Shown here one piece after another: positions 1 through 11,108 of a stretch of 64,000 nt of DNA. The stretch is from assembly GCA_015179045.1 (NCBI GenBank), contig WHUZ01000047.1:1-64000 (forward strand), given 5' to 3'. Numbering within the stretch: position 1 is the stretch's first letter; every line of letters starts with the position of its first letter. Below the pieces are notes generated by a model. That model saw nothing but the letters and a program-made list of their open reading frames with translations. It did no database searches and was not told the origin of the DNA. The stretch is from Kalaharituber pfeilii (lineage: Eukaryota > Ascomycota > Pezizomycetes > Pezizales > Pezizaceae). The translations under genes were made by a program, and so were the position numbers.

Positions 1-314
1 TGTCGGTGGAGGCAGTTGACCTGAATATAGCAGCCTTCGTCGAAGGGTTTCTACAGCCGAACAAATTCTAGATCTCGTAGGATGGGAAGACCAGAGTCAG
101 AGGCAGGATGACAGATGGGACTCCCCAAGACTCCTCCCTACAGGGGCTGATGGATATGATGGAGGAGGACGGAGGGTGACTTCAGTTACATTTCAGTGTG
201 CCAGTATTTCATTTTCTCTATCTCATTTAGTTCCTGTTGATCACATGTACCTAACACATCGCCATAGCCCACAGGGCGGTAAGCGATAAATGATATAAAA
301 AAAAAAAAAAAAAA
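1..314 (+). mobile_element. LINE 3' end (hairpin family 2) with poly(A)
   Basis: This is the 3' part of a non-LTR retrotransposon that enters from the left edge. A coding tail ends in TGA near 180. An AT-rich 3' UTR follows, then a terminal hairpin (outer arms ATCGC 258-262 and GCGAT 283-287, inner arms GCCC-ACA-GGGC) and poly(A) to 314. The same end occurs at 27428, 32725, 4357 and 55170. The 5' part lies outside the window. Confidence 0.75.
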
Positions 315-384
315 TCCCTATCTCCGGTGCTTTTTCTTGTAGGGATAGCACTGGTAACAGAGAAGGCGGAGAAGCAAGAGTTTA
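315..384 (+). pseudogene. 5' piece of an older LINE reverse transcriptase, split by a younger LINE
   Basis: The frame running into the palm motif is interrupted at 385 and resumes at 2343 after the LINE at 386-2335. The 7-bp sequence AGTTTAC at 379-385 is repeated at 2336-2342 as the target duplication. Read across the insertion, the frame leads into YIDN, a decayed YVDD active site. Confidence 0.55.
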
Positions 385-398
385 CAGTCAAATAAGAG

Positions 399-2188
399 AT
401 GGAAACAAAGGTAGCTGCAGCAGTGAGAGACTGTGAGGTGGAGCTGCCCTCATTTGTAGATGATATGAACTGTGTCATTCTGGATTGGGAAGGAGAAAAG
501 GATATGAGAAGAGTTGGGGAGAGAATTGCAGGAGTAGTTAGGGAGGTTGCGGAAGCTCACGGTCTACCACTGGAGACCTCAAAGGAGGAGGTCCTAGTCA
601 TGGGCAAGAAGGCCAAGAGAAGGGCAGATGTTGAGAGGTGCAAGTGGCTAGGGGTGATTTGTGACAGTACTCTTGATTTCGACCTCCACTGGAAAAGCCG
701 GATCGAGAAAGCCAGAAAACTTATGGGCGCACTGTCTGGACTAGGCAACTCTCAATGGGGAATGAGTCCTATCTCATGGAGAAAGGCTTATACAGGCGGC
801 ATGCGAGTAATGAAATAAAAAAAAAAAAAAAAAAGGCTTATACAGGCATGGTAAGGGCAGTAGCCCTTTGGGGGTCCGAAATTGGGTGGAGAGGCCAGAA
901 GCAGTGGAGAGAGGAATTTGAGAGGTTGCAGTATCAAGCACTCCGCAAATGCACCGGTGCAGTTCAAGGGGCAGCGAGAGTAAAGGTCGAGGCCATTGCC
1001 GGAGTAGAGAGTGTAACGACGATCCTCGATCAAGGCCAAGCAAGGTATGCACTGAGATCAGTGAGGGACCCTACAGGAGTGGGGGACCTGTGGCCTGAAA
1101 GCTTCAGTGGAATGGTAGCCTCAGACCCAGACAGAGAGGGGGAGAGGGGGAGGGACTGGAGAGACTTCAGCTTGGGTTATGCTACAGACAAAAATGATGG
1201 ATTTGAGTCAGTAGCTGGAAAGATTGCCAGCACTCTCGAGGTCGATGAGGAGGAGAGAGTGTCCTGGGGACGAGATGTACACCTACTGCAGGCAGACATT
1301 GAGGTCATTGACCTCAAGCTGTGCAAGGAAGACACCCCAGCCAAATGGGAAAAGGCCATCAATGAGGCTAAGAGTGACTCGGTAGCTATTTTCACAGATG
1401 GCAGCCGCAGTGAGGAAGGCGGTGTTGGTGGCGGATGGTGCTGGAGGCAGGTGGTAGCAGGTGAGTCAGAAGGGTCCCGGTGGGTAGGCACAAAAGCAAC
1501 TGTGTGGGACGGCGAGGTCTCAGGAATGAAGAGTGCCCTTGAAGCAGTTGATGGCAGTGAAAAAGTGCTACTACTCGCAGACTCTCAGGCAGCTATCAGT
1601 GCAGTCCAGAAAGCAGGAAAAACTGGCAAGGCAAGGACTGCAGATCTAGCACGGGTGATAGAGCTGATTGTAGAGAGGCGGCAAAGGTTAAGGGAGGCGG
1701 ATGCAGTGAAGCTGGCATGGGTCAAGGCCCACGTAGGGATAGAAGGCAATGAGAAGGCAGATGAGTTGGCCAAAGAGGGGGCCAAGTGCATGAGGTATGA
1801 TGGGCAGGCCACTGAGGGCGGGCTGCGTCAAGAGTTAGTTCGAAAAAGAAAAGAGGAGAGGGAGCGTGCAGGGTTTGGGAAGGGCAAATTCGTGAAGTGG
1901 GGCAGGAGAGCACTCACAAATTACACATGGCTGCGGACTGGAAAAGGCGGAGCTATGTGGAGGAGGATGGTCAGTGGCGAGGAGGTACAATGTACATGTG
2001 GTGAGGCATGGAGTGCTGAGCATGTGGTGTTCAGGTTCACCGAACTGAAGCGACCCCAGAGGAAGGACAAAGATGGGGCGCATGCCACCTGGCAGTCCTG
2101 GGAGGACCTAGAGGAGAAAGGGTGGAAGCAAGAAGGTGTGGAGGGCGACCCGGTCGAGTACTGGTTTGCCTGCCTCGATCTGGGGTAG
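399..2188 (+). pseudogene. LINE ORF2 remnant: reverse transcriptase C-terminal half plus RNase H
   Basis: The protein would be the reverse transcriptase and RNase H part of a LINE ORF2. The first piece (399-797) holds the palm motif PSFVDD and the thumb. The second (848-2188) holds the connection and an RNase H with all catalytic positions visible: TDGS, the E of DGEVSG, the D of LADSQ, and HVGIEGNEKAD. The final CxC...H zinc-knuckle segment has Phe where the last Cys is expected. The two pieces are in different frames only because a 34-bp insertion plus its 16-bp target duplication (50 bp) interrupts them. Taking 50 bp away puts both in one frame (399 and 705 are both divisible by three). 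The N-terminal endonuclease and first half of the RT are missing. Confidence 0.85.
798..831 (+). mobile_element. Micro-insertion: last ~20 nt of a LINE plus poly(A), 16-bp target duplication
   Basis: The insert is GGCATGCGAGTAATGAAAT followed by A residues. It matches the extreme 3' end of the LINE relic ending at 4411. The sequence AAAGGCTTATACAGGC is present at 782-797 and again at 832-847. This is a severely 5'-truncated target-primed insertion that broke the LINE ORF around it. Confidence 0.9.
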
Positions 2189-2342
2189 CCGGGGACGGAG
2201 AGCACTGAGTGCTCAAGATGTGCAGGTAGATTCCGTAGTTAGGTGTTCCAAACCTGGCCCGGGTATATGGGTCCCTGCCATAGGCTGATAGCCTGTATGC
2301 GGGGTTACGTGAATAAAAAAAAAAAAAAAAAAAAAAGTTTAC

Positions 2343-2710
2343 CTGCTCCTACATTGACAACACTCACAGCGTTTTGTCTAACAAGTCGCTGAGACAACTA
2401 AAGCAGGACATACGGGAACATCACGTGAAGATGACCAAAGAGGCACTGGAGAAGGGGTTCGAACTGGATCACTGAAAGTTTGAAGCCCTCATCATAGGCA
2501 TAAAGAGGCGGAGCTACAGACAGGTGGGACTTTATGTCGACTGGGAGATGAAGTTTAATGACCACTTCGACAGAAGACTACAGCTGGGCAAGGTGGCATA
2601 GAAGGTGGTGTCCCGGTATAATGACAGCTAGATAGTATCCACTGTTTCACACGGGTACCGGTATCTAGAGCTGGCGGAACGAAGCCTCAAGGGTGTCCTC
2701 AATAATCAAA
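2343..2710 (+). pseudogene. 3' piece of the older LINE reverse transcriptase
   Basis: This continues the fragment at 315-384. The frame gives a YIDN version of the RT active-site box and a recognisable thumb region, interrupted by TGA and TAG codons near 2475 and 2600. It is a dead copy with no visible 3' end; similarity fades near 2710. Confidence 0.5.
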
Positions 2711-3120
2711 TGTTAAGAAAAGAGTCTTCAATTGTCTTGTCTGTACGTATCCATGTCTGTCCATGTCTGTATATCTCCGCGTATGTCTCCATATCCCTCC
2801 ATACAGTTCTATCTACATACAATTTATAGACCACCTTCGCCTTCCAACTGAGTCTGTACATATATATCTCGCTTCTTAATCATAATTTTCTTCCTCATCC
2901 TATGCATGTGTCATCATGTGGCCCTACTGCTGAGTACCGCTCCGGCCCGCATATGGCCTTATTCTTTCCATTGGTACCATGGTTACCACCACACCGGCTA
3001 GGTAAGGTACTACCAGCCAAAAGGAGGCAACTCTACACTGGCATTGCCAGGAATATAGCGACCTGGGGCAGCTAGGCGTAGGCGAGCTATGCACAAGGTA
3101 CACCAGCAGGACACAAACTC
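2711..3120. other. Gene-free spacer, probably decayed LINE sequence
   Basis: No coding frame is supported. 2740-2800 has a loose pyrimidine-rich repeat (tccatgtctg types). From about 3010 the sequence reads like LINE coding DNA full of stops. Nothing else is recognised. Confidence 0.4.
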
Positions 3121-3133
3121 AGACAGCTGGAAA

Positions 3134-3195
3134 GCCCTGCCATGGCGAACAGCTACAAGCGGGGTCACGTGAAAAAAAAAAAAAAAAAAAAAAAA
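3134..3195 (+). mobile_element. Solo hairpin retroposon (family 3), 13-bp target duplication
   Basis: The insert starts GCCCTGCCATGG, ends GTCACGTG plus about 25 A, and is flanked by AGACAGCTGGAAA at 3121-3133 and 3196-3208. The CCCTGC arm can pair with the GCGGGG arm. Its start coincides with those of the units at 42686, 53425, 60350 and 63649. Confidence 0.85.
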
Positions 3196-3208
3196 AGACA
3201 GCTGGAAA

Positions 3209-4411
3209 AATGGCAATACTTAGTAGCGAGAGAGATCACCGGGGTCCCCTAGGGGACAAGAAGAGATGTGGTTGAAGGGTTGATAAAACTGGAATTGGTC
3301 AAGGCATTTGTCAGTGGAGAGGTCGAGACTCGAGAGGGTAGAGGCCAGGGTATTGAGATTCAGAGACGAACTGATCAAAGACCCATTACCAGACATGAGA
3401 TACTTGAGGGGCTCACTTGAGCACTGCGAGCCCCTGCTACTCCACATTCACCCGTATCACTCTAGAGACCTTCCCAGAGAAGACTGAGAAGCTATCATTG
3501 CCAAAGAAGAAAACAAAGAGTAGACAAGCATATACACCAATAGGAGCAGGTTAGAAGTCAGAACAGGTGCTGGAGTCTATCATGGCAGCACAACAATACC
3601 TCCATATACCTGGGAATATGCTGTATGGTGAATGGCATAGAGATGATAGCCGTGGGAGAAGCTCTGGGAAAGGACGGGGAGATATTGATAGTCACTGACT
3701 CCAGGGTTACCATAACGAGAATGCAGGGGATAGCTAGGGGGGATCCAACTCCGGAGGGTCCTGCAAGATTGGTAAGGAGACGGTGGGAGGAGAGGACAGT
3801 CTGGGGTGATTGAGATATAGCGATATTATGGGTGAAGGCACACAAAGGCATCAAATGCAACACCGAGGTAGACATGGCGGCCAAGATTGGCATAGCACTG
3901 CAATACCAAGACGAGGTAGTTACTGAGGCAGGCATGAGGCAATACGCAAAGGCATGGAGGGCCAATAAGAGAAAAAGGCTATAGCTGTCGTACCAGCCTT
4001 TGGAATATCTGGGGAATAGGAGGAGGATAGCCGCCCTTGCAGGCATGCTGGGGAATAAGAGTCTGCGGTAGTGGAAGCACTAGATAAGGAGGGATGAATC
4101 ACCGAAGTGTAGGTGGTCCAGCAAAGCTCTCGAGAACTTTGCTCACATAATGAATGAATGCGAGGCGTGGAAGAAAAGACTCCCGAGGGAGGAGATGGGG
4201 TTGAAGCACCCAACGAAGCCAGGCGGGGAAGGAGACATGCTGGCGGAGGTCTTGGACTGGGCGGCGGAGTAGTTTTCCTTTAACATCGGGTTACATTTCG
4301 TTTTGTCTTTTGCTATTCTCCCATATTCTCCCTTCTGCTCATCATGTACTTAATCTCTCGCCATAGCCTGTCAGGCGGCATGCGAGTAATGAAATAAAAA
4401 CATAAAAAAAA
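3209..4411 (+). pseudogene. LINE relic: decayed RNase H, C-terminal Cys/His region and 3' end (family 2)
   Basis: Frames interrupted by several stops still show an RNase H start at 3520-3600 in which the catalytic TDGS has become TNRS, then VTDSRVTITR near 3695 and WVKAHKGIKCNTEVD near 3830. A C-terminal H...C segment (HIMNEC near 4145) follows, with a natural stop at about 4270. The 3' UTR ends in a hairpin (CTCGC 4357-4361, GCGAG 4382-4386, inner GCCT-GTC-AGGC) and an interrupted A-rich tail. The last ~180 bp recur inverted at 16438-16682. Confidence 0.75.
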
Positions 4412-4545
4412 TACCCGCAAGTCGGGTGGCAACCCGACGTCGGATGACTAGTTTCCTAGCATGCGGGCTACTTTAGTTCCAGACCAAGAGACAGGTTGCA
4501 AGAAATATTCGGCTTGGCAACCGGTCTCTGTAGGCTGGGTACGAG
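4412..4545 (+). repeat. Flanking repeat R, inverted copy at 16305-16437
   Basis: About 130 bp next to the LINE end (CCCGACGTCGG, ACCAAGAGACAGGTTGCAAG and neighbours) is nearly identical, in reverse orientation, to 16305-16437. With the LINE tail the inverted repeat is over 300 bp and brackets NLR block A. 4546-4952 holds no recognised feature. Confidence 0.8.
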
Positions 4546-5356
4546 AACAAATCAACTGTATCTCACCGCATTTTAGCTCGTAATCTGTAGTTTACTTCAA
4601 GAACAACCAAACTTTACTAAGTCTTGGCATGCAGCAGCACAAAACCAAAGCACGAGCTGTGAGGTACGAACTGGATCACCGGAAAGCGACGCATGTATGA
4701 CAAGTCCTTGGAGTATTATTGTTATATAGTACAGAGAGGTGCGCTGAAGTTTACGACGTTACCGCCTCGAAAGAAACTACCCGAGCCGTTCACTTATGTT
4801 CTACTCAGAACTTTACTATAGACACTCGTGTAGTTCACAACTGGTGGTTTAGTCACCGGGGCAGACAACGAGTGCTTCTGACCTGTGGTGAGCAGCATAT
4901 GCAACACTTAGCAAGAGTTTAATACTACACAAGTCAAACAATTCAGACGTGGTCACCTTGACTTGCATATGATACTTAGAACAAAAATGAAAAGGAAAGC
5001 TTCCTAGTGAATTCGGACTTACGTAGTTTCGGTCCGGATATTCCGAATTTCGTAAAATTGAAATTTTGGGAAAAATCCGAACGAAATCGTAATGTCCACA
5101 CAAATCTATTCCCATTTCACATATGAACGTAAGTACTTTATTTGTAGTCTGGACTACGGTACTTTATCCGAATTTTATCCGTGGAGAACGCAACCAGAGA
5201 AAATGTGAGAACTCCGACTAGCCCCTCTGGCAGCTATCATACGCAGCGTAGGCGGGGCAGGTTGTTAGTCAGCGTCTGGTTACGAGACTAGCAGATTGTA
5301 TTTCACTGCGCGAACTTCTTGGCAGCACCCAGCGTACTGTGTGGGAACCGAGTGTA

Positions 5357-5961
5357 CTCGTTACCAGCATTTAGTGATGCAGGTGGGGGCGGTGTTGGCA
5401 GACCGTGCGACAGGTCTGTGTTCAGGTGTGGTGAGATGCAATATCGAGTCGTAGAACTGTACAATTCCAATTAAATTCTTTCTACCAAGTAGAAAGTACA
5501 TATGCGAATTGCTGTCATGGAAGATGGTGCTTTTGCTCATACAGCGAAGCAAACACAATGGTTTCGGAATTGGTACAATATGCAGTCTTTGACATGGGCA
5601 CCTTCATCTCCGGATCTCAATCCTATTGAGGCTATCTTAGGGATAATGAAGAAGAGACTGAACAAGCGATCTCCTAGACCTCGTGGAGAACAGCTTGTTG
5701 CTAGAATACTGGAAGAGTGGGATAATATCACTGGTGAAGAGATATTAGAGTTGATAGATTCTATGCCTCAACGAGTGCAAGCTGTAATCATAACAAATGG
5801 TAGACATACATAATACTAATGCAATGTTGATATTATTCTCATGTTTAGTGAGTCAAATGCATTCAAGTTATTCAATATTGCATCTTACACACCTGAATAC
5901 AGACCTCTCGCACGGTCTGCCAACACCGCCCCCACCTGCATCACTAAATGCTGGTAACGAG
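5357..5961 (+). mobile_element. Internally deleted Tc1/mariner element with long TIRs, copy A
   Basis: The inverted repeats begin CTCGTTACCAGCATTTAG and extend about 65 bp (5357-5421 and 5880-5961). Both ends are flanked by TA (5355-5356 and 5962-5963), the Tc1/mariner target. It is 605 bp long, too short for a full element, and holds only the C-terminal half of a transposase. It lies about 420 bp upstream of NLR gene A and is shared with copy B, so it predates the duplication. Confidence 0.85.
5502..5813 (+). pseudogene. Tc1-type DD34E transposase, C-terminal fragment
   Basis: The 103-residue frame contains the second catalytic Asp in MEDGAFAH and the catalytic Glu in SPDLNPIE, with 34 residues between them, the DD34E spacing of Tc1 transposases. 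The N-terminal DNA-binding domain and first Asp are missing, so it cannot be an active transposase. The frame is still open in both duplicated copies. Confidence 0.85.
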
Positions 5962-6382
5962 TACTAGTAGTGCCAACTATAGCTACATATATCACATGAC
6001 TTTATCTTACAAGCTGATTTGAACTCTATCTCGAAACTCCAGAACTGGCGACCAGATATTCTACTACGTGCAGCGCCATAGGAGGCCTTGCTACTGAAAT
6101 CCCTAGGTCTAAGTACCCCTAAAAAATCAGAACAATCGGGGGCGCCAAGTCCAAGAATTCGTCTCATCCTGCGTACCCCGCTTTGTTGTGTAGAGCCGCA
6201 ACTCCCCTCGAGTCCCCTTATTCGCTCATAGTCTGAACCGCTTTATACATCTACGAACCTGCATTCATTCCGAAATCCACACTTGCCTCCGGCGCCGAGT
6301 CTCTAACGAAATTGACATATTTTATCAGTATATCTTCACAATACATTTTCCGAATTTGATCGCATATTCTTAGCATCGGGAA
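5962..6382 (+). promoter_or_regulatory. 5' flank of NLR gene A
   Basis: This 420-bp stretch between the Tc1 remnant and the NLR start codon is duplicated at 25385-25808. No clear TATA box or operator stands out. The start codon context is GGGAAATGG. The Tc1 remnant and, in copy B, the MULE lie directly next to this flank and may affect expression; that is inference. Confidence 0.4.
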
Positions 6383-9300
6383 ATGGATCCCTTTTCCATT
6401 TCGACTGGAGTTGCTGGCTTCCTCTCCTTAGCACTTGAGCTTGGGAAGATCCTAAGCAATTATACGAGCCAGGTCAATTCTGCTCCGAAGGATGCTCAGG
6501 ACTTACTCACTGAGATTACTGCACTGAGTCACACTCTCGAACAGCTGATTGCCTTTCTGAGAAAGGAAGATGTCAAAGGGAATTTTCACCAAACTTCTGC
6601 TCTTTATATCGTAATTGATATTTGTAAGAGCAAGATTGAAAGGCTTCACCCAAAAATAGTCAAGTTTCAAGTGTCAGGAGGATTTAGTGACCGCGTGAAA
6701 TGGCCATTCAAGAGAGAAGAGTGTGTAGAGATAGTCCAAACATTGCATCGCTGCACTCAAACAATTGAATTTTCATTGACTATTGCGAACTGGTATTTCT
6801 AATGCCCTTGACATTTGCATTTCCAAATACTAAGCGATCATAGTGAACTTCTATCGAAGACATCCGGAGAGGTCATGACTAGCTTATCACAGCAAAAGCA
6901 GCAAATAGACTCCGTTATGTCGTTGTTTCCTGTTATCCCAGATCAAATGTCAAAGATGAGCACAACCCTTGGTGAGGTCTTGGGTTTCGTCTCAACGCTC
7001 GATCAACTAGCTATCGATATACAGCAAATCAAGCTTAGTGTACAGAACTTGCAGCTGAATATGGACGGTGCGTGTACTTGCTACTATTTTCCTTTGATTT
7101 TCGGTGTGGGTTATATACTTACTGCCTTTTCAGTGGAGAACACCGAAAAACTCCTAGCATGGTTGTCACCACTTGAGCCACAGAAACGACATCAAGATGT
7201 CAAATCTAGCCGACTCAAAGATACGGGGACATGGATTCTTCAGACAGACCAATTTAAGTCTTGGCTGTCAAGCAGTATTGAAAGGCCAAGTGAACGCATT
7301 CTAGGTTGTTATGGAATGCCCGGGGCTGGGAAAACAGTCATTGCGTATATACCCCCAGCTGCTGTTTTGAATTTATTGCTGCCCATATGGCATTACAGCT
7401 TCACTAACGGCTCTTGAAGGTCTGTTGTCATTGATCATCTATCTCTCGAAGTCGAGCAACCAAGAGCAGCTATCGTCTACATCTACTGTGACTATCGGAA
7501 CCAGAAAGGCCAAGTTCCTCTACACCTTGCTGGAAGCCTCGTAAAGCAATTGGTACTGAGACTCTCCTCATCTTCTCAACCATTACCTGAGATGATCACC
7601 AAGAAGTTCGCATCTACTAGGACGTCAAGTGCAAGGCTACAACTTGATGATGCCAGAGCTATGCTGAAGGATCTTTTACAAAAGCTTGACATCACCTTTA
7701 TCTGCATTGACGCAATGGATGAGTTGGAAGACCAAACACGAATAGAGTTCCTCACATTGATCAAGGATATGTTGCACATGGAGCGTTCCAGTTCTGAAAC
7801 CCAATCTAACAGCATGGTACGGTTATTGTTCACTGGGCGGCCAAATGTTAAGGACCAAGTGTGTCAAGTTCTGGGGAGACAATTGAGGTCGTTAGAGATT
7901 GTGGCTAAGGATAACGACATCCGGAGATACCTTATGCATAAGATTGACAGCGATCCGTCACCTGACACTATGAATAGCAAGCTCAAGGATGAAGTATTAC
8001 AGGTGTTATTGGAAAAGTCTCAAGGAATGTAAGTTTTAAACGTGCCATATAAATCAAGTCGATATTAATCCTTTTTATCAGGTTTCTACTCCCTACGTTA
8101 CACATAAACATGATTCTGCACAAAACAACGATTAGGAAGCGACGAGATGCACTACACAATCTACCAACTGGTCTCTATGCCGCCTATGAGACAACTATAT
8201 CCAGAATTCAACAATCAGCCCGTAGAGCAGAGCTAGGTATGAAAGTGCTCATGTGGATATGCCTGGCCGAGAGACCATTAGAAGTGATAGAACTCCGCCA
8301 TGCATTAGCCGTGGAGGACGAAGATACAGCCCTTGATGAGGAAAACATTCCTTCAGAAAAGACGCTCCTTGACTGCTGCTATGGATTAGTCATTATTGAT
8401 GACGAGAGCTCCTCTGTGCGTCTAGTGCACTATACACTCCAAGAATATTTTAAGTCACACAGCGAAAATCACTTTCCAACTGGCCATATTTCCCTCGCGA
8501 GGACGTGTCTAACGTACCTGAATTTCAGTCCTTTAGCTTGTCCTTGTAAGTCAAGGAATGAACTCGATCAACTTAAAGCGGACTTCCCGTTGCTGAACTA
8601 TGCTTCTTGTCAGTGGGGCCACCACGCGCGAAAGCAGTGTGATGGGTCTGTAGTGGCACTGGCTACCAAGCTGCTTCAGCTACATCATCCTGCAGGAGTT
8701 CAGGAATTGAGCCGAGTTCTCAACTGGAACCGTCGCTACCATCCCAGTATCTACGGTGACAGGTGGGATAGTACCTTTTGCGGAATACATGCCGTAGCGT
8801 ACTTTGGAGTTGAGGGTATTCTGCAAGTGTTACCACAAGCTTCAAACCCAAATTTAACCGCCCAACGCAGAGATGGTGTCAGTCCGTTAGTTTATGCGAT
8901 CTGGTACTTCCGCAACGAGGCTGTAGTGCGCTTGCTCCTGGAGCGAGCTGATATTGAAGCCGACACAAAGGATAAAGAGGGCAGGACTCCGCTTTCATAT
9001 GCTGCTGAGAAAGGCCATGAGGCTGTAGTGCGCTTGCTTCTTGAACGAGCCGATGTCAAAGCCAATGCAAAGGATAGAGAGGGCAGGACTCCGCTTTCAT
9101 ATGCTGCTAGGGAAGGCCATGAGGCTGTAGTGCGCTTGCTTCTTGAACGAGCCGATGTCAAAGCCAATTTATGCAATAAAATGGGCAGGACTCCGCTGTC
9201 ATATGCTGCTGAGAGGAGAGGTAATGAGGTTGTAGTGCGCTTGCTTCTTGAACGAGCCGATGTCGAAGCCAATGCAAAGGATCAAGATGACAGGACTCCG

Positions 9301-10875
9301 CTTTTATATGCTGCTGCGGGAGGTCATGAGGCTGTAGTGCGCTTGCTTCTTGAACGAGCCGATGTCAAAGCCAATTTACGCGATAAAATTGGCAGGACTC
9401 CGCTGTCATATGCTGCTGAGAGGAGAGGTAATGAGGCTGTAGTGTGCTTGCTTCTTGAACGAGCCGATGTGGAAGCCAATTCACAGGATGCCAAGAGGAG
9501 GAATCCGCTTTCATATGCTGCTGAGACAGGCCATGAGGCTGGAGTGCGCTTGCTTCTTGAACGAGCCGATGTCAAAGCCAATTTACGCGATAAAATGGGC
9601 AGGACTCCGCTGTCATATGCTGCTGAGAGGAGAGGTAATGAGGCTGTAGTGTGCTTGCTTCTTGAACGAGCCGATGTGGAAGCCAATTCACAGGATGCCA
9701 ATAGGAGGTCTCCGCTTTCATATGCTGCTGAGAGAGGCCATGAGGCTGTAGTGCGCTTGCTGCTTGAACGAGCCGATGTCGAAGCCAATGCAAAGGATCA
9801 AGATGACAGGACTCCGCTTTCATATGCTGCTGCGGGAGGTCATGAGGCTGTAGTGCGCTTGCTTCTTGAACGAGCCGATGTCAAAGCCAATTCAAGCGAT
9901 AAAATGGGCAGGTCTCCGCTTTCATATGCTGCTGGGAGTGGCCAAGAGGCTGTAGTGCGTTTGCTGCTTACACGAGCCGATATTAATGTGAATGCAAGGG
10001 ATTACACTGCATCGATGATGGGATACGGTCGGTGGAGTGTATCGAGATCCACTTCAAAGTCTCCAAACAGCAGAGTTCCACTTTCATACGCTGCTGAGAA
10101 AGGCCATGAGGCTGTAGTGCGCTTGCTGCTTGAACGAGCCGATGTCGAAGCCAATTCACAGGATGCCAATAGGAGGACTCCGCTTTCATATGCTGCTGAG
10201 AGAGGCCATGAGGCTGTAGTGCGCTTGCTGCTTGAACGAGACGATGTCAAAGCCAATTCAAGCGATAAAATGGGCAGGACTCCGCTGTCATATGCTGCTG
10301 AGAGGAGAGGTAATGAGGCTGTAGTGTGCTTGCTTCTTGAACGAGCCGATGTGGAAGCCAATTCACAGGATGCCAATAGGAGGACTCCACTTTCATATGC
10401 TGCTGAGAGAGGCCATGAGGCTGTAGTGCGCTTGCTGCTTGAACGAGCCGATGTCGAAACCGATTTACGCGATAAAATGGGCAGGTCTCTGCTTTCATAT
10501 GCTGCTGAGAGCGGCAATGAGGCTGTAGTGCGCTTGCTTCTTGAACGAGCAGATGTCGAAGCCGACGCAAAGGATCAAGAGGGCAGGACTCCGCTTTCAT
10601 ATGCTGCTTGGAGAGGCCATGAGGCTGTAGTGCGCTTGCTTCTTGAACGAGCCGATGTCGAAGCCGACGCAAGGGATCAAGAGGGCAGGACTCCACTTTC
10701 ATATGCTGCTGAGAGCGGCTATGAGGCTGTTATAGCCTTGCTTATTGTGCGAGCCGAAGTGGATGTAAATTCCAGGGACTGCAATGGCAAGAGTCCACTT
10801 TTACATGTTGTTGAAGAGCCTTCCCATGGTGAGACTACAGTGAGTTACTCCTTGAGCGAACAGATATTGACGTAA
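6383..10875 (+). CDS. NLR-like STAND protein A: fungal N-terminal domain, NACHT, ankyrin repeats
   Basis: This is a predicted intracellular sensor of the fungal NLR type. Such proteins act in non-self recognition or heterokaryon incompatibility in other fungi; the ligand here is unknown. My model has exons 6383-6792, 6835-7067, 7134-7344, 7420-8028 and 8082-10875. The introns are 42, 66, 75 and 53 nt, all GT-AG, and the total is 1418 codons with frame kept at every joint. Residues 1-210 start MDPFSISTGVAGFLSLALEL, typical of the Helo-like N-terminal domain of fungal STAND proteins. Walker A GMPGAGKT is at about 275-282 and Walker B ICIDAMDE at about 379-386. A winged-helix-like region ends in RLVHYTLQEYF. 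Residues 750-1410 are about 18 ankyrin repeats. An irregular repeat with a ~20-residue insert lies near 10000-10080. A shared one-base loss near 10848 ends the frame early. Confidence 0.9.
8872..10830 (+). repeat. Ankyrin repeat array A (about 18 near-identical 99-102-bp units)
   Basis: Each unit encodes a version of GRTPLSYAA, three or four variable residues, EAVVRLLLERADVEA, then a variable stretch. The fixed parts are identical even at silent positions, which points to recent unequal exchange or gene conversion. Differences concentrate at the residues after YAA and at the six or so residues after ADVEA, positions that face ligands in ankyrin folds. Units with ERRGNE are one codon longer. 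Confidence 0.9.
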
Positions 10876-11108
10876 ATGCAGAGCCCACAAAATTTCTCCG
10901 TGCTAGTTATTTTCGGCCGGACGGACAGGGCCCTGAACATGTGATACGCAAGCTCCTTGAACGAGCTGACATCGACGTACACGCAAAAGATAACTTTGGC
11001 AACACTCCGCTTTCGCTCGCCAATAGGATACGGAATAATAAGACTATCGGGCGCCTACTTGCTGAGCGAGCAGCATTGAATGCAGAGGTAAAGTCATGCG
11101 GTGAATAG
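10876..11108 (+). pseudogene. Out-of-frame ankyrin tail of NLR gene A
   Basis: Past the stop, another frame continues with ankyrin-type sequence (LLERADIDVHAKDNFGNTPL near 10950) and ends ...SCGE-stop at 11106-11108. A single missing base near 10848 (AGTTACTCC where an extra T would keep LLLER in frame) explains the shift. The same lesion and the same open tail are in copy B. Confidence 0.75.

Larger units (their letters stand above)
386..2335 (+). mobile_element. 5'-truncated LINE (hairpin family 1, Tad/I-type with RNase H)
   Basis: This non-LTR retrotransposon copy begins inside the reverse transcriptase, carries RNase H and a C-terminal Cys/His segment, and ends in a 3' UTR with a hairpin (CCCTGC 2273-2278 with GCGGGG 2299-2304; inner AGGCT-GAT-AGCCT) and about 20 A. 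It is flanked by the 7-bp duplication AGTTTAC and lies inside an older LINE. It is non-functional because it is 5' truncated and its frame is broken by the micro-insertion at 798-831. A reversed solo copy of its 3' end is at 41621-41690. Confidence 0.85.

Noticed and set aside
8892..10702. Long minus-strand and second plus-strand frames through ankyrin array A (and 29250-31293 in array B)
   Set aside because: They are open only because the coding repeat is periodic in multiples of three; their products are repetitive Ser/Arg- or Leu/Gln-rich sequence with no domain, antisense to a well supported gene.
10848..10885. A fifth intron in the NLR genes
   Set aside because: The GT seen in copy A at GTGAGTTAC is not present in copy B, and the only GT-AG pair common to both gives a 35-nt intron that would remove conserved ankyrin residues. 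A shared one-base loss is simpler, though not proven.
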